A stretch of DNA of 64,000 nucleotides from Brachyspira murdochii DSM 12563 (GTDB lineage: Bacteria; Spirochaetota; Brachyspiria; Brachyspirales; Brachyspiraceae): positions 558,001 through 622,000 of the forward strand of contig NC_014150.1 in assembly GCF_000092845.1 (NCBI RefSeq), read 5' to 3'. The notes beneath the pieces were generated by a model. That model ran no database searches, had not been told where the DNA came from, and saw only the letters and a program-made list of their open reading frames with translations. Both the position numbers and the translations under genes were made by a program. Positions 53,770 through 62,088 of the stretch are shown piece by piece; the first letter of the stretch is position 1, and each line of letters opens with the position of its first letter.

Positions 53770-56700
53770 TTACAAAAAGTCAATAGCCGAAATTTCACTT
53801 TCTATAATCAATGATTTATGCAAAACCTGTATAATCTTCTGAAAATACGAGTAATCAATATCTTCGCCTTTATGAGATTTTAAATATTTATCCAATACCT
53901 GATATCCGCCAATTTTATACAGCCAAACTTCTTTTGATACATTATCAAAATAAAGACTTTTGTTTATAAATAGCCTGTTTTCTTTTTCATTGTAAAGAGG
54001 CTTTTCTATTTTGTTGTTTTTATCATCTTTGTATAAACCCTCTCCTATATCAGCATTCAAATCATTATCTTTCATCAAATGAAGATTATACAATTTAGTA
54101 CCTAGTGAGCTTAATTTTATAAATATATCCTTAGAATCCGTAAAAGGAATTTTAGGAAAATCTATTTTTAGGAAATCAATATATTTAGTTCTGTAAGTTT
54201 TGTGAAACAGCACAGCATAAATATAGCCTAGTATATCTTCAGGCGAAAAATTATAATCATATTTTTTATCAATGAAATTTCTAAAATTAACAGTAAAATT
54301 TTCTATCTTGTATGAATTTTCAAATGGATTTTCTTCATACTGCTCAAATAAATCTCCAACATTATAATTTTCAGCTTGAATAGCTTTTTTAGCACTAGGA
54401 GTATTGTATAAATATAGAGGAGCAAGAAAATCTCCACCCTGCATACCAGGAGATGACCAACTCCTAAAATCTATTATTTTATTAGTAATAAATCCTTGAC
54501 CGCTATCTAAAAAAGAAAATCCCCTTTTAAATACTATACCTATATTATCATAATCTTTCGAAAAATGCTCCATTATATCTTTTCTTGCTCTTTCTATTTT
54601 ATCAGTATCATAATACACAAATCTTTTATCAAAAGGACGGTAATTTATAGTTTCTATAAAAGAACTATTAAATTCATTATAATAATTTTTAACTTGCTCT
54701 TCCAATTTTTCTTTGTTTAAACCTATTAATACAGAATCCTTTGATGTTACTATGCCAACATTATAAAGTCTAAACATATCTTTTACACTATAAAAATTAT
54801 CATACTCTTCGCGTAATTCTTCATCTTGTTTGACAAACAAAAAGAAAGGCTCTTTATATTCTAATTTATGCCACTCTATACTTTTTATATTATTATCAAG
54901 AAGAAAATTATATTTATATTCTCTCTTTCCGTACAAATCATAATAATATACATTAGCATAATCACTGCCATGCTTATAATATGACGGATTTAATTTACTA
55001 TCTTCAACTCTTTTATCTTTTATTTTTTGACTATGCTTTACAAATATATTTATACTCACGCCCTGCATTATGTCAAATACATTTTCATCTTTGCTGCCGT
55101 CTGGACATACTTCTTTTTTTCTGGTATTGCCATGCAAATTTACAATATATATTTCATCAAAACTTTTTAATAAGCTGTAACGCATACCTCTGAAAGTAGG
55201 ATTATCCAAAAATGAGTTATTAGAAATAAAGCCGAATATTCCGCCTGCCTTTTGATTATCTATTTTCTGCTGTGCAAATCTTATAAACTTCACATAATCA
55301 TCAAGAAGCCATTTAGGATTTTTCTCTTTTTCTACTTTACCGTTTCTTGTGATAGCCAAGGGAGGAGATTCCAATCCGTCTTTATATTCTTTTCTTACCT
55401 CTTCCTCAAATATACCTTTATTGGCACTTGCTCCGCTGTATGGAGGATTGCCTGTTATTATAAGAATCTCTTTTTCTTTTGTTTTCTGTGCGAGATTCAT
55501 CTCTTCATTAAGCTCTTCAAATATATTATTTTTCCCTTTGCTCTCATCTAAATCTATATTTTCTAAAGTGTTGGTTAAAAATATATTTAATCTCTCATCA
55601 TCTTCTAAATTATAATTAAACTCTTCTTTAAGTGTTTGAGATATTTTAAGATGTGCTATTGTATACGGTGCTATCATAAACTCAAAGCCGTAAAATTTAT
55701 TTATTAATTCTTTAGGATTATATTTAACAGAGTTTTTTTGATAATATGATAAAGCTTTTCTAAAAGAATCAAGTAAAAATGTACCTGTTCCCGCAGCAAA
55801 ATCCAAAAGAGTTATATTAGTTTCTTTTTCTAATGCATCGCCTAAACCTTTATTTTTATTAAAATACTCTTTTAAAACTATATCTATAGAATCAATAATA
55901 AAATTAACTACGCTTTGAGGAGTATAATAAACGCCTCTAAGCTCTCTAAGTTCCGGATTATATTTATACAAAAAAGTTTCATAAAAATGCATATAAGGAT
56001 CTTTCTGAGAAACTGTATTATCATATTTATTTAATTCTTCTACAATAGATACAATATTTATATGATTAGTTATATTTATTATTTCATTTAAAAGCCATTC
56101 TATAGTTTTTAAGTCATTAATATTTAACTCTTCCAAATCCTGAAGGAATTTACTCATAGCTCTTATTAATGGGAATGATTTAGGTATAAACTTAGTAACA
56201 TTATATAAATCGATTTTTTCATTAGTATTGAGTCTTGCTAAAAATAAACTATAAGTAAGTGTCTGTGCAAAATTATCGCAAAAGTCTGCAAAACCTATTT
56301 GAGAATAAATTGTACTTTTAAATATATTATATAAACGCTCTATATGATTATTATTTTCAAGTTCGTATAAATCATCTCTTAATATTCTAGTACGCATAGC
56401 TAAAGCATCTGCAAACTCTAAAGCTGTATTTATAGGTTTAGGCTCTCTTGAGAAAAATATTTTAAATATATCTGAAAGTTTTTTACTTACTTCTTCAAGT
56501 TTAATTTTTTTATAATTTTTAATCTCGCTTAATTCACATATTCTAACTTCATCAATAATATTTAAGTTTTCATCAATTAATATGAATCTCAAATAATCTG
56601 TAATTATAATGTTATCACTCAAAAGAAGATATTTTTTTATCTGCTCGCTTTTAATAATTTCATCAAGATTGGCATTTACTCTTTTATTTTCAATATAGCC

Positions 56701-56913
56701 CAAAACAAGAGAATCAATAGTAACTAAAAAATCAGGTGCCCCTCTGCCCTCTTTATCATTGTTTGGTTCATGTTTTATATTTATCTTATTAAAATTAAGA
56801 TTATTTTTTATAGCATTTAATAAACTCTCTAAAGAAGCTCTATAACTATGCTCTTTATCTTCAGTAGTTATATCTTTTATGCTTTCTAAATATAAATATA
56901 ATTCTTTAATCAT
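53770..56913 (-). CDS. type IIG restriction-modification enzyme (nuclease-methyltransferase in one chain)
   Basis: The 1047-aa protein joins an N-terminal PD-(D/E)XK nuclease (Asp61 in GAPDFLV, Glu75 and Lys77 in YIENKR), a helical connector and an N6-adenine methyltransferase. The methyltransferase has GVYYTPQSVVNFI, the SAM motif LLDFAAGTGTF near 370 and the catalytic GNPPYSG near 488. A C-terminal target-recognition region makes up the last 450 residues. No helicase domain is present, which excludes classical type I-R and ISP enzymes. It would methylate and cut DNA alone. It has a perfect consensus promoter and no separate specificity gene. Confidence 0.85.
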   Translation of the reverse strand: MIKELYLYLESIKDITTEDKEHSYRASLESLLNAIKNNLNFNKINIKHEPNNDKEGRGAPDFLVTIDSLVLGYIENKRVNANLDEIIKSEQIKKYLLLSDNIIITDYLRFILIDENLNIIDEVRICELSEIKNYKKIKLEEVSKKLSDIFKIFFSREPKPINTALEFADALAMRTRILRDDLYELENNNHIERLYNIFKSTIYSQIGFADFCDNFAQTLTYSLFLARLNTNEKIDLYNVTKFIPKSFPLIRAMSKFLQDLEELNINDLKTIEWLLNEIINITNHINIVSIVEELNKYDNTVSQKDPYMHFYETFLYKYNPELRELRGVYYTPQSVVNFIIDSIDIVLKEYFNKNKGLGDALEKETNITLLDFAAGTGTFLLDSFRKALSYYQKNSVKYNPKELINKFYGFEFMIAPYTIAHLKISQTLKEEFNYNLEDDERLNIFLTNTLENIDLDESKGKNNIFEELNEEMNLAQKTKEKEILIITGNPPYSGASANKGIFEEEVRKEYKDGLESPPLAITRNGKVEKEKNPKWLLDDYVKFIRFAQQKIDNQKAGGIFGFISNNSFLDNPTFRGMRYSLLKSFDEIYIVNLHGNTRKKEVCPDGSKDENVFDIMQGVSINIFVKHSQKIKDKRVEDSKLNPSYYKHGSDYANVYYYDLYGKREYKYNFLLDNNIKSIEWHKLEYKEPFFLFVKQDEELREEYDNFYSVKDMFRLYNVGIVTSKDSVLIGLNKEKLEEQVKNYYNEFNSSFIETINYRPFDKRFVYYDTDKIERARKDIMEHFSKDYDNIGIVFKRGFSFLDSGQGFITNKIIDFRSWSSPGMQGGDFLAPLYLYNTPSAKKAIQAENYNVGDLFEQYEENPFENSYKIENFTVNFRNFIDKKYDYNFSPEDILGYIYAVLFHKTYRTKYIDFLKIDFPKIPFTDSKDIFIKLSSLGTKLYNLHLMKDNDLNADIGEGLYKDDKNNKIEKPLYNEKENRLFINKSLYFDNVSKEVWLYKIGGYQVLDKYLKSHKGEDIDYSYFQKIIQVLHKSLIIESEISAIDFL

Positions 56914-56933
56914 AATATAATCCTTAATTTTAT

Positions 56934-56962
56934 ATTATAATAAAAAATATACCATTTGTCAA
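56934..56962 (-). promoter_or_regulatory. consensus promoter of the type IIG gene
   Basis: On the minus strand TTGACA (56962-56957), 17-base spacer, TATAAT (56939-56934): an exact sigma-70-type consensus. The start falls near 56927, about 14 bases before the ATG. Confidence 0.8.
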
Positions 56963-57014
56963 AATGATATATCTATACAAACTAATAAAAAATAAACTTT
57001 AATTAAATATAAAC

Positions 57015-57043
57015 TTGACTAAAAATTATATTTATGTTATCAT
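57015..57043 (+). promoter_or_regulatory. promoter of tRNA-Ser and probably fliO
   Basis: TTGACT (57015-57020), 17-base spacer, TATCAT (57038-57043); start near 57050, about 25 bases before the tRNA. Confidence 0.75.
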
Positions 57044-57074
57044 AATACAACTATTTAAGAAAATATATAGTTAT

Positions 57075-57160
57075 GGAGAGATGCCCGAGAGGCCGAAGGG
57101 AGCAGTTTGCTAAACTGTCGTAGGCAACCCCTACCGCGGGTTCGAATCCCGCTCTCTCCG
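57075..57160 (+). tRNA. tRNA-Ser (anticodon GCT)
   Basis: Seven-base acceptor stem GGAGAGA/TCTCTCC with discriminator G, an anticodon stem around TTGCTAA and a long class II variable arm (GTAGGCAACCCCTAC). The T arm is GCGGG-TTCGAAT-CCCGC. Anticodon GCT reads AGC and AGT codons. CCA is not encoded. fliO starts 13 bases after the tRNA end, so they probably share a primary transcript. Confidence 0.97.
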
Positions 57161-57173
57161 AATCGGTTTATAT

Positions 57174-57848
57174 ATGATTAAAAAAATTTCTATTATATTC
57201 CTAGCTGTTTTTATAGCAGCATTTTCTCAGGAAACTAATACACAGACTAATCAAATAATTAATACTAATGAAAATATACAAAATACAGAAACAAATTTCT
57301 TTAATACTCCGCTAAACAATACAAACAATATTAATGAGCCTGCTATACTTCAGGATATTAGAAATATAGAAAACAGAGCCCAAGTAAGTAACGGCTGGAT
57401 GTTTTTTAAAGCTATTATCGGTTTTATAGTTACACTAGTTGGAATATATTTAGTATTTATGTATATGAAAAATAAATCTAAAAAAGTTTCTGGTTCTTCT
57501 GAAATTATAAAAGTACTTGCCACTACTCCATTAGCACCTAATAGATATGTTTCTATAATAGAAATTGTTGATGATATGTATTTAGTTTCTATATCAGATC
57601 ATAATATTAATATGCTTTCAAAAATTGAAGATAAAGAAACTAAAGATCAAATTAAAATGATGTATATTAACTCTAAAAACAATATAGTAGATGACAGCTT
57701 TAAAAATATTTTAAATCAAACTCTTTCAGTATTCAAACAGCCAAAGATGAAAGAAAAAGATCCTTTAAAAACTACTTCTGAAATAAGAGAAAGACTTCAT
57801 GATCTTAACTCAAATAATCCTACTAATAAAGAAGATAGTCAGAAATAA
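57174..57848 (+). CDS. fliO: flagellar biosynthesis protein FliO
   Basis: The 224-aa protein has a signal-like N terminus (KKISIIFLAVFIAAFSQ), an Asn/Thr-rich periplasmic stretch and one membrane helix (FFKAIIGFIVTLVGIYLVFMY, about 77-97). The FliO core follows: SEIIKVLATTPLAPNRYVSIIEIVDD then MYLVSISDHNINMLSKI. FliO assists assembly of the FliPQR export gate. The C-terminal 70 residues are charged. It is separate from any other flagellar gene in view, and no terminator lies between it and tRNA-Ser. Its ribosome site is weak. Confidence 0.78.
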   Translation: MIKKISIIFLAVFIAAFSQETNTQTNQIINTNENIQNTETNFFNTPLNNTNNINEPAILQDIRNIENRAQVSNGWMFFKAIIGFIVTLVGIYLVFMYMKNKSKKVSGSSEIIKVLATTPLAPNRYVSIIEIVDDMYLVSISDHNINMLSKIEDKETKDQIKMMYINSKNNIVDDSFKNILNQTLSVFKQPKMKEKDPLKTTSEIRERLHDLNSNNPTNKEDSQK

Positions 57849-57871
57849 AAATTAATAAACAGTATATGCTG

Positions 57872-58189
57872 AAAATTTTTAAGTTTATAAATTTTTTTAT
57901 TCAACTTTTTTCCGCCTTCGCTCTGCGGGCTTCGACAAAAGTTGCAAAAAGTGCAATTGCTAGAAATTTATATTTAAAAATATTTATTAAAGATAAAATA
58001 TAATCTAAATGTAGACTGCTCCTTACCTACGGCACGCTTCGCGAGGCGGACTTCTCCAAATGCAGTTCTTTCGCCACAGCAGACATTCGTCATAAAAGAA
58101 CTTGGGCACAGCTTGGTGGGCAAAGCCCTGCAAATATTAAAATTAAAAAAATTAATTTTTGACAAACTGTATTTGTTTAGGTATATAAT
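57872..58189 (+). repeat. long copy of a dispersed structured intergenic element with outward promoter
   Basis: Starts with AATTTTTAAGTTTATAAATTTTTT and contains a CAACTTTT...AAAAGTTG hairpin with CCGC/GCGG inside. An AGTTCTTT...AAAGAACT hairpin follows. It ends in CCTGCAAAT, an A/T tract and TTGACA-N17-TATATA. The same left and right ends occur at 63358-63492 with a shorter interior. It fills the 419-base gap between fliO and the M42 gene; no open frame was seen. Confidence 0.6.
58159..58187 (+). promoter_or_regulatory. promoter of the M42 peptidase, inside the repeat
   Basis: TTGACA (58159-58164), 17-base spacer, TATATA (58182-58187). TATAAT at 58184-58189 is a slightly shifted alternative -10. 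Start near 58195, about 70 bases before the ATG. Confidence 0.65.
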
Positions 58190-58267
58190 AAAACTTAATT
58201 ATTAATTGATATTTTATTCAAATGATTTATTATATTTGCAATTAAATATTTTAATAAAGGAATTTCA

Positions 58268-59335
58268 ATGAACGATATTTTAAATTTAATGAAAAATTTA
58301 ACTAATGCATTCGGACCTTCTGGTTTTGAAGATGACGTTATAGAAGTTATAAAAAATAATACTTCATTTATAGATAATGAAAGAGATTCTATAAATAATC
58401 TTTATTTAGGATTAAACAAAATAGATAAAAATAAACCTATAGTAGGTTTGGACTGTCATATAGATGAATTAGGATTTATGGCAGAACATATTAATGATAA
58501 TGGCACAATATCTTTTATACCATTAGGAGGCTGGCATATACCTAATATAGTATCAAACTCTGTAGTAATAAAATCTTCAAGCGGGGAATATGTTAAAGGA
58601 GTAATAGGTTCAAAACCTCCTCATTTTATGACTGAGGAAGATAAAAGAAAACTTCCTTCATTAAAAGATATGTATATTGATGTTGGAACTAGAAGTAAAA
58701 AGGAAACTGAAGAAATATTCGGCATACAAATAGGAGACCCTATAGCTCCTGATGTTGATTTTAGGTATGATGACAGGACAAAAAGTATATGTGCTAAAGC
58801 AATAGATAACAGAGTTGGTGCTTTATGCGTAATAGAAACTTTAAGAGCTTTAAAAGATGAAAAATTAGATGTTAACTTGGTTGGAATAATGACAGCCCAA
58901 GAAGAAGTAGGTGCAAGAGGTGCTGCTGTAGCTTCAAATAAAGTAAAACCTGATTTGGTTATAGTATTTGAAGGCTCTCCTGCAGATGACACATTTTACT
59001 ATGGAGATAGAGCTCATGGTGCTATAGGAAGAGGCTCTCAGCTTAGAGTAATTGACGGCGGTATGATAACTAATCCAAGACTTAATAAATACACAATAGA
59101 TATAGCTAAAAAAAATAATATAGCTCATCAAGTGATTGTACGTGAAAAAGGTTCTACTAACGGAGCTGTTTATCATAAAACTAATTTAGGTGCTCCAAGC
59201 GTAGTATTGGGTGTAGCAACAAGATATGCTCATAGTCATTACTGTTATGCTTCTTATGATGATATAATAGCTTCTATTGATATTGCTAAAGAATTAATAA
59301 AAACTCTAAACAAAGAAAAAATAAAAGAATTTTAA
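58268..59335 (+). CDS. M42-family metallo-aminopeptidase
   Basis: The 355-aa cytoplasmic peptidase has the two-zinc centre of the M42 group (glutamyl aminopeptidase/TET type): VGLDCHIDELGF, AKAIDNRVGALCVIE, MTAQEEVGARGA with the catalytic Glu pair, and ATRYAHSHYC. The inserted PDZ-like domain spans about 75-170. The ribosome site AAAGGA is well placed. Members form large tetrahedral dodecamers that trim peptides. Related proteins were once called endoglucanase M (FrvX); the peptidase reading is preferred. A bidirectional terminator follows. Confidence 0.92.
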   Translation: MNDILNLMKNLTNAFGPSGFEDDVIEVIKNNTSFIDNERDSINNLYLGLNKIDKNKPIVGLDCHIDELGFMAEHINDNGTISFIPLGGWHIPNIVSNSVVIKSSSGEYVKGVIGSKPPHFMTEEDKRKLPSLKDMYIDVGTRSKKETEEIFGIQIGDPIAPDVDFRYDDRTKSICAKAIDNRVGALCVIETLRALKDEKLDVNLVGIMTAQEEVGARGAAVASNKVKPDLVIVFEGSPADDTFYYGDRAHGAIGRGSQLRVIDGGMITNPRLNKYTIDIAKKNNIAHQVIVREKGSTNGAVYHKTNLGAPSVVLGVATRYAHSHYCYASYDDIIASIDIAKELIKTLNKEKIKEF

Positions 59336-59356
59336 TAAAATGTAATTAAATAATAA

Positions 59357-59400
59357 AATGGTATTATGCTGTAAAAAACATAGTACCATTTTTTATATTT
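59357..59400. terminator. bidirectional terminator after the M42 gene
   Basis: Hairpin AATGGTATTATG (59357-59368) / CATAGTACCATT (59379-59390), then a T-rich run to 59400. It also serves the convergent small gene ending at 59407. Confidence 0.8.
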
Positions 59401-59406
59401 TATAAT

Positions 59407-59835
59407 TTATTTTCTCACTATATCTTTAAACTTTGAAACATCAAACATTCTTGTAGTTTTGCTTTTTTCTAAAGAAGCACGTACTATTAACATATCAGCA
59501 TCAAGCAAATTATCATAAACATAATCTGGTTTTAAAACTATTGAACTTAATTTATCTTCACTAGCTTTGCACTCTAAATTGTCAGGCAAATCATTATCAA
59601 ATCTGAAAAATGTTTTATGCTGAGCAAATACAAAATCTTTACTGTTCCAATCTATTATTATTTCTTTACTATTATTTACTTTATTAAGTTTTACAATTAA
59701 ATATGTATCCTCACTCCAAGATGATAATTTGTATGCTAATAATTTATAAATATAGTAATTATCATCTTCTAAAACTTCCCAATCATTTTTTTTTATCTGA
59801 TATACATTAGGATCCATTATATCTTTATCGTCCAT
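59407..59835 (-). CDS. small protein of unknown function
   Basis: The ATG at 59835 follows GGAGGG closely and is preferred to the one at 59853; the product is 142 aa. It is a soluble mixed alpha/beta sequence with many aromatic and acidic residues (WEVLEDDNYYIYKLL, EDTYLIVKL, IIIDWNSKDFVF). There is no signal peptide or known motif. It lies downstream of the sialidase-fold gene with a 65-base gap and may share its transcript. Confidence 0.6.
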   Translation of the reverse strand: MDDKDIMDPNVYQIKKNDWEVLEDDNYYIYKLLAYKLSSWSEDTYLIVKLNKVNNSKEIIIDWNSKDFVFAQHKTFFRFDNDLPDNLECKASEDKLSSIVLKPDYVYDNLLDADMLIVRASLEKSKTTRMFDVSKFKDIVRK

Positions 59836-59900
59836 ATAAACCCTCCAAAACACTATTAATATTTATTATCATATAGTTATATTTACTTTATACTATACTT

Positions 59901-61025
59901 TTAATTAAAAGTAAACCTTTTCATATATATTTTTCTTATTTTATTTTTATCTTTATATCCGTAATAAACACATGATATAATGCCGTTATCTTCAGCACAC
60001 CAAGGATATCCGCAGTCTGTACTTTTCATAGAAGAATCTATTATAATCTCTTCATTTGAAGCTTTATAATTAATTTTTTCTATATCAAATATATCATCAG
60101 CATTGTCAAGTAAAATAGCTCTTATACCATAAGGTTTTAATCTGTATCCGTAAGTAAGAAGAAGTTTACCATTACTTAAAAATAGAGGATTTAATGGATA
60201 TCCTTTTATATTAGTAAATATTGGTCTTGAAAAAGTTTTACCTTTATCTTTTGAATAACTTATAGAAGTTAATCCGTATTCATTATTAATATGCGTTCTT
60301 ATAAATGCTATTATATTATTTTTATAATTTAAAAGAGAAGGTTCAACATATTCTATTTTTGAGTTTTTTCCATTTATTTTTTTATAATCTGTTTCAGATA
60401 AAAAAGTTTTAAGTTTCCAGTTAATTAAATCTTTACTAGATATAATATAACATTGATATTTAGAGTTGTTTTTATTTATATTTTTTTTATAAGCATATAT
60501 TGGAGCAAGTACTTCACTATTATTTAATTTACACATACTCCCTCTAATTGCAAAGTTTTTCATTATAGTATTATCATTATTTATTTTTATAATATGAGGA
60601 GTAGAAAAAGTTTTTCCATTATCATAGCTCATACATACACCTATTCCATCAAGCAATGCTATAGTGCTGTCATATTCTATAAAAGTATAATCTTTGAATA
60701 ATTCTTTTTCATTGATGGGGTGAAATGTATATCTGAAATAGTATGCCATTATAGTTTTATCATCTATTCTAAAAAGCTGTGCATCTTGTTTTGCTGCTTC
60801 ATCATCTTGAGCAAACTCAAATACTTTCTCTACCATATTTTTATTTATGATAGCAAGCATTGATTTACTTAATGAATGAAGATGAGAATAATGTTTTTTT
60901 ATTTTTGGTGCTAGTCTGAAACTTACTAAATATCTATTATTATCAAGCTTAACAACACTAGGAAAAGCAGGATATAGATTTTTATCTTCAAAAATTATAG
61001 TTTCATATAAAATATTTATTTTCAT
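59901..61025 (-). CDS. sialidase-superfamily beta-propeller protein (BNR/Asp-box)
   Basis: The 374-aa protein has Asp-box motifs (S-x-D-x-G-x-T-F): MSYDNGKTFSTPH near 130-142 and ISYSKDKGKTFSRP near 250-263. FIRTHINNEYGLTSI and DSSMKSTDCGYPWC are propeller strands. The fold is that of sialidases and related glycoside hydrolases. No signal peptide is visible, so it is cytoplasmic or exported by another route. The Arg triad of a true sialidase cannot be confirmed. The gene could release sialic acid or act on another glycoside. Confidence 0.7.
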   Translation of the reverse strand: MKINILYETIIFEDKNLYPAFPSVVKLDNNRYLVSFRLAPKIKKHYSHLHSLSKSMLAIINKNMVEKVFEFAQDDEAAKQDAQLFRIDDKTIMAYYFRYTFHPINEKELFKDYTFIEYDSTIALLDGIGVCMSYDNGKTFSTPHIIKINNDNTIMKNFAIRGSMCKLNNSEVLAPIYAYKKNINKNNSKYQCYIISSKDLINWKLKTFLSETDYKKINGKNSKIEYVEPSLLNYKNNIIAFIRTHINNEYGLTSISYSKDKGKTFSRPIFTNIKGYPLNPLFLSNGKLLLTYGYRLKPYGIRAILLDNADDIFDIEKINYKASNEEIIIDSSMKSTDCGYPWCAEDNGIISCVYYGYKDKNKIRKIYMKRFTFN

Positions 61026-61063
61026 AATATAGCCTTAAAGTCATATACAATAATTTTCGGTAT

Positions 61064-61098
61064 AAAAAAGCCTGCATATACAAAAATATATACAGGCT
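61064..61098 (-). terminator. rho-independent terminator of the outer-membrane gene at 61120
   Basis: Stem AGCCTG (61069-61074) / CAGGCT (61093-61098) with ATATA/TATAT inside. On the minus strand six T follow, about 22 bases after the gene's stop. Confidence 0.8.
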
Positions 61099-61119
61099 AA
61101 AAAATATATAAATTGTTAA

Positions 61120-61896
61120 TTAAAATCTTAATGTTATACCTATTCTAGGCAAAAATAAAGCTCTTATATTAGCAAATACACCGTATTGTTTAAATTGTTC
61201 AAGATACTGTATTTCAAACAAAGGAGAAGCCCAAGGTGCCGCATAATAACCTATATCAAATAAAGAAATATCTAAACCAACCTGTACAGGCCAATTAGCA
61301 CCTGTTTTCGGAAATAATTGTATTCTCCAGCCAAGTTCAAAAGATAAATAAAAACCCCCATGTGAATATATATCAGACAAACCAGCTTCAGTCAAAGCAT
61401 TTCCAGAAATAGATAAAGCAGTACCTCCAATTCTAGGAGATATAAAGAAACCAAAAGGGGCATTTCTACCAAAGAAAAATTTAACATTTAAAGACCATGG
61501 TACAGTAGAAAAACCTATTTTATATTTATCTATTTTAAGTTCTCCAACAGAAAAACCCACATCAAGCCCTACAGTCATAAAATCTAATGGGGCAAAATCA
61601 TAACTGAAACCTAAACCAAAAGCATAATGTTTTAATTTAGTATCAATATAATTATTAGCCATTCCCCCTGTCATATTATCTATCATGCTTTGAACAGTAG
61701 GCTCCATAATCCCTACTCCTATATCAAAAAGCCCCGCATATAAAGTATGTCCAAAATTAATACCAAACAAACTTCTTCCATGCATATAATCCAAAAATGC
61801 ATTTCCTGTAGGCTCTCCTATATTTTGGGAAAATGCTGAAACACTGCTTAAACTCAATATAAGCATAGTAATAGCTATAATATTTTTAGTTTTCAT
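61120..61896 (-). CDS. outer-membrane beta-barrel protein
   Basis: The 258-aa product has a signal peptide (KNIIAITMLILSLSSVSAFS) and Gly/Phe-rich alternating strands (FGINFGHTLYAGLFDIGVGI, AFGLGFSYDF, VGLDVGFSVGELKIDKYKIG). It ends in FANIRALFLPRIGITLRF, with the terminal aromatic typical of BAM substrates. No named family. It is a single-gene unit with promoter at 61938-61966 and its own terminator. Confidence 0.75.
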   Translation of the reverse strand: MKTKNIIAITMLILSLSSVSAFSQNIGEPTGNAFLDYMHGRSLFGINFGHTLYAGLFDIGVGIMEPTVQSMIDNMTGGMANNYIDTKLKHYAFGLGFSYDFAPLDFMTVGLDVGFSVGELKIDKYKIGFSTVPWSLNVKFFFGRNAPFGFFISPRIGGTALSISGNALTEAGLSDIYSHGGFYLSFELGWRIQLFPKTGANWPVQVGLDISLFDIGYYAAPWASPLFEIQYLEQFKQYGVFANIRALFLPRIGITLRF

Positions 61897-61937
61897 ATAA
61901 CAGACTCCATTTATTAAAATATTATAAAAACACGATT

Positions 61938-61966
61938 AATATACATTAAAAAATAAAAAATGTCAA
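61938..61966 (-). promoter_or_regulatory. promoter of the outer-membrane gene at 61120
   Basis: On the minus strand TTGACA (61966-61961), 17-base spacer, TATATT (61943-61938); start near 61931. Confidence 0.65.
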
Positions 61967-62088
61967 TATTACATAATATAATTAATATGATTAATATATA
62001 CTTTCAATTAAAATAAACACATGTTAAAATGATTATATATTTCAATTCTGCATATATTCATAAATAAAAATTATTAAAGGATATATAA

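Noticed and set aside
53770..56913. Type I or ISP restriction enzyme
   Set aside because: No DEAD/helicase motor motifs and no separate specificity or methylase genes; the one-chain type IIG layout fits better.
58268..59335. Endo-1,4-glucanase (FrvX/CelM name)
   Set aside because: The metal ligands and PDZ-like insertion are those of M42 aminopeptidases; the glucanase label is historical.
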